Below are positions 53,864-61,027 of a DNA stretch of 64,000 bases, piece after piece. The notes below the pieces were generated by a model that had not been told where the DNA came from, made no database searches, and saw nothing but the letters and a program-made list of their open reading frames with translations. The DNA comes from Candidatus Rhodoferax mariagerensis. Its GTDB lineage: Bacteria; Pseudomonadota; Gammaproteobacteria; Burkholderiales; Burkholderiaceae_C. Positions within the stretch are counted from its first letter, which is position 1; each line of letters opens with the position of its first letter. The translations under genes and the position numbers were made by a program. The stretch covers positions 15,030-79,029 of the forward strand of contig JADKAW010000028.1 in assembly GCA_016719055.1 (NCBI GenBank). Reading direction: 5' to 3'.

Positions 53864-54718
53864 TCAGGCTGGGTTGGCGCGCTTGGCCATCACCTCACCC
53901 AAGCGGATCGCACCGCCCGGCTGCCAGGCCGGGTTGAACAACAAAGGGCCTTTGGGGAACAGCATCACCACCGTTGAACCCAATAAAAACCGTCCCATCT
54001 CCTTGCCCTGCTTAATGAGTTTGCTACCATCGTTGTAGCGCCAGTCTTTCACTTGACCACTGCGCTCAGCGTTGACCACACCGTGCCAGACGGTGGCCAT
54101 GCTGCCCACAATGGTGGCACCCACCAGCACCAGCACAAACGGGCCGTGGTTGGACTCAAACACACACACCACGCGTTCGTTGCGCGCAAACAGGCCCGGC
54201 ACCCCGCGCGCCGTGGTCGGGTTCACCGAAAACAGGTCGCCGGGCACATGAATCATGCGGCGCAGCACGCCGTCGCACGGCATGTGAATGCGGTGGTAGT
54301 CACGCGGGCTCAAATACAGCGTGGCAAAGTGGCCGTCGTGAAACTGCTCGGCCAGATCGGCATCCCCCCCGACCAGCGCCTGGCAACCGTACTGGTGCCC
54401 TTTGGCCTGAAAAATCTGCTGGCCTAGAATGGTTCCAAACTGGCTGATGGCACCGTCCACCGGGCAGATCAGGTCGGCCTGGGCCAGCGGGCGCGCATCG
54501 GCTTGGAGTTCGCGGGTAAAAAAGTCGTTAAAGGTGGCGTAGCTGGCGGCGTCGGGGTTGGCCGCTTCTGCCATGTTGACCTGGTAGCGCTGCACAAACC
54601 AGCGGATCAGACCGGTGGTGAGCGCGCCACCTTTCACCGAGGCAATCAGCCCGGCCAGCAGGGTCAGCGCTTGTTTGGGCATCAGGTACTGCGGCAGCAC
54701 AGCAAGGCGGTCGGACAT
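53864..54718 (-). CDS. psd: Phosphatidylserine decarboxylase
   Basis: Inner-membrane enzyme of 284 residues making phosphatidylethanolamine. The self-cleavage site that yields the pyruvoyl group is LGST (246-249) in GRFLLGSTVVMLFPKG. YATFNDFFTREL, CPVDGAISQFG and YLSPRDYHRIHMPCDG are conserved and place it in the E. coli-type group. The start is ATG 54718. The gene is 24 bases from the repeat-protein gene and divergent from a LysR gene. Confidence 0.95.
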   Translation of the reverse strand: MSDRLAVLPQYLMPKQALTLLAGLIASVKGGALTTGLIRWFVQRYQVNMAEAANPDAASYATFNDFFTRELQADARPLAQADLICPVDGAISQFGTILGQQIFQAKGHQYGCQALVGGDADLAEQFHDGHFATLYLSPRDYHRIHMPCDGVLRRMIHVPGDLFSVNPTTARGVPGLFARNERVVCVFESNHGPFVLVLVGATIVGSMATVWHGVVNAERSGQVKDWRYNDGSKLIKQGKEMGRFLLGSTVVMLFPKGPLLFNPAWQPGGAIRLGEVMAKRANPA

Positions 54719-54813
54719 CGGGGGCTACCTCAGGGGCGTTGAACGGTAAAAACAGGGCGTGGGCCGGGATTTTACCCAGCATGGTGTGCAGCGCCGGGTG
54801 CCACAATGCACGC

Positions 54814-55701
54814 ATGACTGCCACCCGCATTCCCCCCATTCAATGCCTGCTGACCTTTGAGGCGCTGGCACGTCTGCGCAGCGTGACGCAAACCGCAGAA
54901 GAACTGTGTGTGACGCCCAGCGCAGTGAGCCACCGCGTCAAGCAGCTGGAACAAATCATGGGCACCAAGCTGTTTGGCCGGGCTGATTTTTCGCTGACGG
55001 TCGAAGGCGTGGAATACCTGGCGCATGTGCGCGAGGGCTTGGGCATGCTGCAGCGTTTCCCCGGTGCCGCGGCAGCGCCGGGCAAGCGCAAGCTGCGGCT
55101 GGCCGTGACGCCCACCTTTGCCAGGTCGATCCTGCTGCCACGGCTGCGCCAGTTCACCGACACCTACCCCGAAATTGACCTGACGCTGCAGGTGTCGATC
55201 CCGCTGCTGGACGTGGTGGCCGAAGATGCCGACCTGATCGTGCGTTTTGGTACCGGCCGTTATGCTGATCTTGAGCACATCTGCTTGATCCACGACGAAG
55301 TCACACCGCTTGCGTCGCCCGCGTTTGTGCGCGAGCGCGGTCCGTTTGAGTTGGCACAAGATCTGGAAGGCGAAGCCCTGCTGCGCAGCCCGCTGGAGCC
55401 CTGGCGCACCTGGTTTGCCGCCAATGGCCTGGACTGGCCCGAGCCGGTGGACGGCTCGCAGTTCAACGACATCGGCCTGATGTGTGATGGTGCCGCCGCC
55501 GGCATGGGCATTGCCTTGGCGCGCCTGAAGCTGGCGCAGCCCTGGCTGGAACGCGGCACGCTGGTCCGGCTGGGCAGCGGTGCCGCGTTTGGTGTCAGTG
55601 TGCCGAGCCCGCACGCCCACTACTTGTGCTGGCGCACCGGCATGATGGAGCGCTGGGAATGTGTGGCGTTTGCCGACTGGCTACGCCAGTGTTTGGGCTG
55701 A
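54814..55701 (+). CDS. LysR family regulator, GcvA-like
   Basis: A 295-residue regulator. The N-terminal RIPPIQCLLTFEALARLRSVTQTAEELCVTPSAVSHRVKQLE (in two blocks) is the HTH of the GcvA/AmpR-like branch, including its typical IPP start. The effector domain runs from about residue 92. ATG 54814 is chosen as it matches the family start; the frame is open to 54739. The target is unknown. It is divergent from psd. Confidence 0.88.
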   Translation: MTATRIPPIQCLLTFEALARLRSVTQTAEELCVTPSAVSHRVKQLEQIMGTKLFGRADFSLTVEGVEYLAHVREGLGMLQRFPGAAAAPGKRKLRLAVTPTFARSILLPRLRQFTDTYPEIDLTLQVSIPLLDVVAEDADLIVRFGTGRYADLEHICLIHDEVTPLASPAFVRERGPFELAQDLEGEALLRSPLEPWRTWFAANGLDWPEPVDGSQFNDIGLMCDGAAAGMGIALARLKLAQPWLERGTLVRLGSGAAFGVSVPSPHAHYLCWRTGMMERWECVAFADWLRQCLG

Positions 55702-55978
55702 AGGTTTATTAACAAATCGGGCTGTAGCCCTTGTTAGGCTTGCCTTGTTAGTTATCAATTAGATAGCAATGCGCGTCTTGCCATTTGTGGACCAGTTTGC
55801 TCCTTGCAATAGCCTGATGCCCCGACTGGTGAAATACTTGGACGACGTGGTGCCAACGGCCGCTGGGCGGCGCAAGCCAACGCCCACGAAACTGCCGGCT
55901 TTGGCGCAGGCGCGGTACTCGGCCAACAAACTCCACATTGGCCCGTACCGCCGCGGATGGGCGTGTTTAGGCGACGCC
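55702..55978. other. Intergenic stretch with a dispersed repeat (55715-55770), no supportable gene
   Basis: 55715-55770 contains GGGCTGTAGCCCTTGTTAGG and, after a short gap, TTATCAATTAGATAGCAA, the two ends of the dispersed repeat family, similar to the copy at 63072-63132. The remaining ~200 bases have short ORFs on both strands, but none resembles a known protein. Confidence 0.6.
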
Positions 55979-57130
55979 TCAGCTTTTTGGAATTTGCATG
56001 GCACCGTCTTCAAATGTGCCGGCATCGGCGTCGCTGTGGCAGGCGGCGCAGTTGGCTTTGCTTTTGACCTGCGGTTTGGCCCAGTCGGCGGCCGACACCT
56101 CACGGTGTTTCTTGACCCAGTACGGGGTTTCGGTGATGCGCAAAGGTGTTGCGTCTTTGGCCAGCGACAGATCGATCTTGGTCGCCGCTTCGGTGGTGTG
56201 GCCATCAGCAGCGTTGTCCACCATGAACTTCAACACCGTTTGGGTGGTGGCGCTGTCCAGCCCCAGGTCGGTGCCAAAGTGCTGGCCCTGCTCGGCCATG
56301 GTCTTTTGCCACGATCTGGCTGGCAATAACACCGGGTGAAACACCGCATGGCAGCTGCCACATTCGTCGCGCCAAAGTTTGTTGTCGGGCAAGGCTTTGC
56401 CCACAAACTTGACGTGGGGCTTTTCCACCACGCCAGTTTGCGGCGAGTGTTGCCAGACATGCATGTCGAGCTGTTGGTCGATCGCGTAATAAAACCACCA
56501 GCCCGCAAAACCTAGCATGGCCACCAGCAGCGCCACAGCCACCTGGCGGTGTGCACCGGTGCGCGGTGTATCGGGCTTGGCCAGCTTGGTGCCCGTCAGC
56601 ATCGAGCGTGCCAGATTTTCGCGGTGCAGCACGCTCTCCACCACCACGCCAGCGATGTGACCCATAACCAGCAGCAGCATGCCGGTGGCGGCGGCCTCAT
56701 GCAGTTTTTTCAGCAGCTTGATCTGGGCGAAACTGAACCAGCCTGCGGCCAGCCCCTGCTGTTCTTCGCCACCCAGCGTGACGATGCCCGTGATGCCGAC
56801 CACCAGCGTGAGCAGCAGCAACAGGTAGATGGCCAGGCTGCCAGTGGGGTTGTGACCCACATGGCGCTCAGCCTGGCCCCGCGCCACCTGCTTCAGGTAG
56901 GCGATGGCCTCGCGCGGACCAAACCAGAAGCTGGAAAACCGCGAAAAGTGCGAACCCACAAAACCCCACAGGATCCGAAACCCGACCAGCCCAAGCATCA
57001 GGTAGCCCAAAAAAACATGAACTGCCAGCCACGGGTCAGATTCGGCGGTTAGCCAGGCCGCCGCAAAGCTGGCCGCCAAGGTCCAGTGAAATAGGCGGGT
57101 GGGCAGGTCCCAGATCAGGGTGCGTTGCAT
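55979..57130 (-). CDS. Cytochrome b561 fused to a diheme cytochrome c domain
   Basis: A 383-residue membrane protein. Residues 1-180 form a four-helix cytochrome b (IWDLPTRLFHWTLAA, VHVFLGYLMLGLVGFRILWGFVGSHF, LKKLHEAAATGMLLLVMGHI with heme His residues). A further membrane helix (~197-217) leads to a periplasmic domain with two heme sites: Cys257, Cys260, His261 and Cys361, Cys364, His365. That domain resembles the separate diheme protein encoded next upstream, so the fusion carries its own copy of the partner. It would pass electrons from quinol to DHC and SHP. Confidence 0.92.
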   Translation of the reverse strand: MQRTLIWDLPTRLFHWTLAASFAAAWLTAESDPWLAVHVFLGYLMLGLVGFRILWGFVGSHFSRFSSFWFGPREAIAYLKQVARGQAERHVGHNPTGSLAIYLLLLLTLVVGITGIVTLGGEEQQGLAAGWFSFAQIKLLKKLHEAAATGMLLLVMGHIAGVVVESVLHRENLARSMLTGTKLAKPDTPRTGAHRQVAVALLVAMLGFAGWWFYYAIDQQLDMHVWQHSPQTGVVEKPHVKFVGKALPDNKLWRDECGSCHAVFHPVLLPARSWQKTMAEQGQHFGTDLGLDSATTQTVLKFMVDNAADGHTTEAATKIDLSLAKDATPLRITETPYWVKKHREVSAADWAKPQVKSKANCAACHSDADAGTFEDGAMQIPKS

Positions 57131-57138
57131 GGCTGGAA

Positions 57139-57627
57139 TTACTTGGGAATACGGATGTTGCGTTCGTTGAAGTCACCCTTGTCAGCGCCACTGTGGCAGG
57201 CCATGCAGTTGGCCGGGCTCTTGACTGACTCGCGTTTCCAGATGGCCGGGTTGATCTCGCTACTGCTGTGCTTGGTTTTGAACCACACGCTCTCAGAAAT
57301 GCGCAGCGGCGACGTGTTTGCGCTCCAGCGGTTGGAGGCGTATTTGGTCAGGTAGTCGGTGATCTCTTTGACGTCCTGGGCTGGCAGCGAGGCGTCGGTG
57401 TCAAAGTGTTTGTCCAGCCCGTTCATGACCTTGGTCCATGACGCAGCAGGCAGCAGGCCCGGTGCAAACGCCATGTGGCAGCCGCCACATTCGGCCACCC
57501 ATTTGGCGTTGCTGGTGACTGGCATCACGGGTCTGCCCCGGTCTTCGCCCTTGTATTTGCCTTGAGCATTGGCGCTCAGGCTGGCCAGCGTCAGCAGTGT
57601 CAGGGTCAGGCAGTGTGTGAATTTCAT
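57139..57627 (-). CDS. Diheme cytochrome c (DHC family)
   Basis: A 162-residue periplasmic cytochrome with signal peptide 1-22. The heme sites are Cys47, Cys50, His51 (AECGGCHMAF) and Cys141, Cys144, His145 (NCMACHSGAD), the spacing of the Rhodobacter DHC family that reduces SHP. It lies between the SHP-like and cytochrome b genes, eight to nine bases from each, so all three should be one transcript. Confidence 0.93.
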   Translation of the reverse strand: MKFTHCLTLTLLTLASLSANAQGKYKGEDRGRPVMPVTSNAKWVAECGGCHMAFAPGLLPAASWTKVMNGLDKHFDTDASLPAQDVKEITDYLTKYASNRWSANTSPLRISESVWFKTKHSSSEINPAIWKRESVKSPANCMACHSGADKGDFNERNIRIPK

Positions 57628-57636
57628 GGCTGGGCC

Positions 57637-58056
57637 TTACTTCACAGACAACACATAGGCCATGAAATCACCCTTTTCCTGCGTTGTGCAGGCACGTGCC
57701 AGCGCGTCGTTGCAGTTGCGTTTGAACCACTTTTCAACCTGCACGGCATCGGTAAAGCGTTTCGGGTTGGCCGAGGGCGCCAGCGGCTCAATCACCTTGT
57801 TGGTCTTGGCGTGTTTGCCCTCAGCCTTGGGTGAATCCGTGTGGCAGGACGAGCACGACACCTGACTGGGGCCGACCGTGGTGTAGAGCTTTTGGCCAGC
57901 GGCCACTGAAAAGTCCTTGAACGCAGCGTTTTCCTGTTTGGCACTGGTCCGATAGGTTTCCAGGATGGGGTTGGCCATGGCGGACAGTGGCAGCGCTGCT
58001 GCAAATGTGAGTGCCAGGCCGGCGAGCAAGCGGAGGGTGTGGGTTTTCGAAGTCAT
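57637..58056 (-). CDS. SHP-like oxygen-binding cytochrome c (DUF1924)
   Basis: A 139-residue periplasmic monoheme cytochrome with signal peptide 1-29. The heme site is Cys68, Cys71, His72 (VSCSSCHTD). In Rhodobacter SHP an Asn next to a disulfide Cys is the second, displaceable heme ligand; Asn114-Cys115 with Cys123 (KRNCNDALARAC) occupies that place here. SHP binds O2 and NO transiently. It is the first gene of the operon, with a regulatory box upstream. Confidence 0.9.
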   Translation of the reverse strand: MTSKTHTLRLLAGLALTFAAALPLSAMANPILETYRTSAKQENAAFKDFSVAAGQKLYTTVGPSQVSCSSCHTDSPKAEGKHAKTNKVIEPLAPSANPKRFTDAVQVEKWFKRNCNDALARACTTQEKGDFMAYVLSVK

Positions 58057-58102
58057 GCGGCAACCTTGATGTGTGAATGTGCGCGTAGCATATAAGACCA
58101 GT

Positions 58103-58119
58103 CTTAAGAAACTCTTAGG
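58103..58119 (-). promoter_or_regulatory. PmrA/QseB-type box upstream of the SHP operon
   Basis: CTTAAG (58103-58108), five bases and CTTAGG (58114-58119) match the direct repeat CTTAAG-N5-CTTAAG with one change. It stands 47 bases before the SHP start, with TATATG and TATGCT as -10 candidates between (58087-58095). OmpR-type regulators of the PmrA/QseB group use such sites; no such regulator gene is in the window. Confidence 0.6.
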
Positions 58120-58190
58120 GCCTGTTCATGAATGACATGTTGTTGGTGAACAATCACCCAGTCAGGTCGTGTCGCGCTTGGTGCGGCAAC

Positions 58191-59372
58191 TCACTGGCTT
58201 GGGTGGACTGCGGGCTCTGGCGTAAACACCTCGACCCGGTTGCGCCCGGCAGCCTTGGCGCGGTACAGCGCCTGGTCTGCAGCACCCATCAAGTCGTCAC
58301 CTTGCGGGTCAGGAAACTGGCTCACGGCACACAGGCCCACGCTCACCGTGACGGCAATTGACTCTCCCGACATCACCTGAAACGGCGTGGCCGCAACACT
58401 CTGGCGCAGCGTTTGGGCCAGCTGCCAGGCTCCATCGACGGTGGTGTTGGGCAGAATAACCAAAAATTCCTCGCCGCCGAGCCGGCCCAGCTGGTCTTGT
58501 ACCCGGGTGCGCTGGGCAATCACGTCGGCCAGGGCTTTGAGCACCTTGTCGCCCGAGAGGTGGCCATAGGTGTCGTTCACACGCTTGAAAAAATCAATGT
58601 CGATCATCAACAGTGCCATTGGTTGCCCATGCCGTTTGGCCGTTGACAGGTGTTGCGCCAGCGATTCCAGCAGCGAGCGCCGGTTGATCAGTCCGGTCAG
58701 CTCGTCACGCATGGCCAGGTTGTGATTGCGTTCGTCGGCACGCTCCTTGGTCATGACAACCAACCCCAGGCTGACCAGCAGCACGCTGATGGCCGCGACC
58801 ACATAAATCACGGTCTGCGCCAGATGCGGGGTCATGATGGAGGTGACTTCATCTTTGCGCAGCAGGGTGCCAACCAGCTGGATCGCAAAGCCAACAACCA
58901 TGGTCAGGAATCCCGCCACCATGAAATACTGCCCCACGCCGACGGTGCTGGTGCGACGCTGCCACAAGCTCACCACAATGGCGGCACTTTGCGCCGAGAA
59001 TATGAGTGACCCGACCACCATGCGCGCAGCCTGCCAGGGAATCAGTGCGGCAAACAACAGGGCTGTGACCAGCACCGGCAACCAGATCAACCAACGCAGG
59101 GGCTTGCGCTTCTGAAACTGGAACACACCTTCGGTGAACAAGGCATACACGCTGGCCACAAACACGTTGGCCAGCACAATCGAGAGCACATCACTGATCT
59201 GCCCGCGCAACATGAACAGCACATACCCGGCGGTGTTGCAAGCCAGTCCTGCTGCCCAAAAAGCCATGCCATCACGCAGCTGCGCGCGCGCCACCAGACC
59301 CACCGACAGCGTGAGCGTGCCGTTGATGGCAATCAGCATCAAGAAAAGGGTCGGCACGTGGGCGTTGAGCAC
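58191..59372 (-). CDS. Diguanylate cyclase with membrane sensor region
   Basis: A 393-residue protein. Residues 1-205 contain about six membrane helices without a named sensor domain. A short linker (TKERADERNHNLAMRDELTGLINRR, in parts) leads to a GGDEF domain. The signature is GGEEF near residue 300 in LGRLGGEEFLVILP, an active form; metal-binding IDIDFFKRVNDTYGH is intact. No RxxD inhibitory site is seen five residues before GGEEF. It should make cyclic di-GMP. The start is GTG 59372; ATG at codon 12 is an alternative. The 171 bases upstream hold no gene. Confidence 0.9.
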   Translation of the reverse strand: MLNAHVPTLFLMLIAINGTLTLSVGLVARAQLRDGMAFWAAGLACNTAGYVLFMLRGQISDVLSIVLANVFVASVYALFTEGVFQFQKRKPLRWLIWLPVLVTALLFAALIPWQAARMVVGSLIFSAQSAAIVVSLWQRRTSTVGVGQYFMVAGFLTMVVGFAIQLVGTLLRKDEVTSIMTPHLAQTVIYVVAAISVLLVSLGLVVMTKERADERNHNLAMRDELTGLINRRSLLESLAQHLSTAKRHGQPMALLMIDIDFFKRVNDTYGHLSGDKVLKALADVIAQRTRVQDQLGRLGGEEFLVILPNTTVDGAWQLAQTLRQSVAATPFQVMSGESIAVTVSVGLCAVSQFPDPQGDDLMGAADQALYRAKAAGRNRVEVFTPEPAVHPSQ

Positions 59373-59543
59373 AAAACCATTCTTACACGGGGGGCTGACG
59401 GGGGCAATGACTCGACTGGCGTCAGAAATAGACAGGTATTAACCGCGGTGGGGCATGATTTCAATGCGCCGTAACGATGGCGACGTCCGGATCAGGTGAT
59501 GGCGTCCCCGCTATGGGGCGGGCCTGGATGCTTTGGGCAGGCT

Positions 59544-60251
59544 TTAGCTTAAGCTGGCAGTGACGGGCGCGGTGGGTACGACGGGCAAGTGCCCGGTTTT
59601 CACCAGAATCAGGCAACCCTCCCGGCTAAAAGGCTGGTGCTGGCTCAGATGCGGGCTGCGAATCCAGCTGCCTTGGGGGTAGTTGCCGTACTCGTCAGAG
59701 AAAACGCCTTCAAGCACGAAGATCTCTTCACCACCGAAATGCCGGTGGGGGTTGAAAAAGGTCCCGGGCGCCCAGCGCACCATGGCCGTGTGCTGGGTGC
59801 CAAACTCGGCCAGTGGCAAGACTGTCAAACCCGCCACCAGACCCTGAAACCAAGCGGCCTGGCGTGTCGCCACCACACGCCTTTCAGCGTCGGCCGGGTC
59901 GCTGTAGCGAAGCTTGACAAACAGCAGGCAGCCGTCTTTTGAAAACGGCGCGTGCCGGGAGCCGGGCGGATTTTTCAGGTAGGTGCCTGGCCAGTAGTCG
60001 CCGTCTTCATCACTCAGCGTGCCATCCAGCACCAAAATCTCTTCACCCAACTCATGCAGGTGTGATTCAAAACTGGCCCCGGCGGCGTAGCGAACGATGG
60101 ACGTCGCCCGTGCCACCTCGCCACCGTCACGCTCCAGCAAACGACGCTGCACCAGCGGCGAGGGCGAGGTTTGCCAGGCCAGTGCATGGCTGTTGATAAC
60201 GCAGCGCTGAGAAAAGTCAGTGTTGAGTTGGGTGTCGTCCATCACACTCAT
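59544..60251 (-). CDS. Double-cupin ChrR-like protein
   Basis: A 235-residue protein with two ChrR-type cupin domains. The metal motifs are HLHELGEEILVLDG (first) and HRHFGGEEIFVLEG (second), each followed by a short G-x-Y-P/W-x-G-x-W/Y segment (DEDGDYWPGTYL and DEYGNYPQGSWI). ChrR is the Zn anti-sigma factor of the singlet-oxygen response, but this protein lacks the N-terminal anti-sigma domain and no sigma gene is adjacent, so it is more likely an enzyme or sensor. ATG 60251 overlaps the stop of the Cys-rich ORF. Confidence 0.85.
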   Translation of the reverse strand: MSVMDDTQLNTDFSQRCVINSHALAWQTSPSPLVQRRLLERDGGEVARATSIVRYAAGASFESHLHELGEEILVLDGTLSDEDGDYWPGTYLKNPPGSRHAPFSKDGCLLFVKLRYSDPADAERRVVATRQAAWFQGLVAGLTVLPLAEFGTQHTAMVRWAPGTFFNPHRHFGGEEIFVLEGVFSDEYGNYPQGSWIRSPHLSQHQPFSREGCLILVKTGHLPVVPTAPVTASLS

Positions 60252-60427
60252 TCTGGGTCTGAACTGCTCGCAGGCGCCGCCAAATCAGGCTCAGGGTGCA
60301 CTGCAGGCGGCTCTTGTGTTGCTGGGCGGCACATTTTTTCTCCATCCCATTGCTGCCCACACCAGCACCGACCGCTGGCGTCGATGATGCAGGTTCCCGT
60401 GCCACAGCAGCGCTCGTCATCTTGCAT
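60248..60427 (-). CDS. Cys-rich 59-aa protein coupled to the double-cupin gene
   Basis: A short ORF from ATG 60427 to TGA 60248-60250, overlapping the cupin gene at ATGA. The first half has seven Cys in about 30 residues: DERCCGTGTCIIDASGRC, then WCGQQWDGEKMCRP. The spacing suggests a metal site or disulfides. The second half is Pro-rich and acidic. There is no signal peptide. I recall similar CCGTGTC proteins in Burkholderiales annotated as hypothetical. Confidence 0.65.
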   Translation of the reverse strand: MQDDERCCGTGTCIIDASGRCWCGQQWDGEKMCRPATQEPPAVHPEPDLAAPASSSDPE

Positions 60428-60572
60428 GGTTGGTTCTCAAAAGTTAGTTTGAAGGTTTGATCGAATGCCCGCAAAATCCTGCCCGAGAAGCGCGATGTGG
60501 CAGCATCTGTCGTCTCAGGCAATTTTGCCCTGTTCCGCATTTGGCCCGTTGGCTTGAGGACATTGAATCGAC

Positions 60573-60932
60573 ATGACTGCATTGAACGTTTTGGGCGGCC
60601 CGCTGTTGGCCTGCTCCTTTGCACCGCTGACCGGGTATTTTCGCGATGGCTGCTGCCAAACGGATGAAAACGATCACGGTACCCACGTGGTTTGTGCCAG
60701 GGTCACCGCTGATTTTCTGGACTATTCGTTGGCATCTGGCAACGACCTGATCACGCCCCGACCGGAACACCGCTTTGCGGGACTTCGGCCGGGAGACCGG
60801 TGGTGCCTGTGCGCAGTGCGCTGGAAAGAGGCCTTGTTGGCGGGTGTCGCGCCACCGGTGCATCTGCAGGCAACCCACGCCAAAGCCCTGGAGATCGTGT
60901 CCCTGGACCAGTTGCGCCAGCATGCGCTTTGA
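60573..60932 (+). CDS. DUF2237 family protein
   Basis: A 119-residue soluble protein matching DUF2237 across its length: NVLGGPLLACSFAPLTGYFR, DGCCQTDENDHGTHVVCA, ASGNDLITPRPEHRFAGLRP, GDRWCLCAVRWKEALLAGVA, THAKALEIVSLDQL. Five Cys residues are conserved. The function is unknown. It is divergent from the Cys-rich ORF (145-base spacer). Confidence 0.9.
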   Translation: MTALNVLGGPLLACSFAPLTGYFRDGCCQTDENDHGTHVVCARVTADFLDYSLASGNDLITPRPEHRFAGLRPGDRWCLCAVRWKEALLAGVAPPVHLQATHAKALEIVSLDQLRQHAL

Positions 60933-61027
60933 GCGCAAATGGCAACACCCCGGGCTAAGCTGACATCCCGATACTCTGGCGGGCGCCGATGCAGGTGCGG
61001 AACTTGCCGCCCAGCGGTGTGCACCGA

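Noticed and set aside
55769..56329. 186-codon plus-strand ORF over the b561 fusion 3' end
   Set aside because: Most of it is the mirror of the certain diheme domain on the minus strand, and the unique first 70 codons match nothing I know.
59544..60251. Double-cupin protein as the ChrR anti-sigma factor
   Set aside because: It lacks the N-terminal Zn anti-sigma domain, and no ECF sigma gene is adjacent; only the cupin part is shared.
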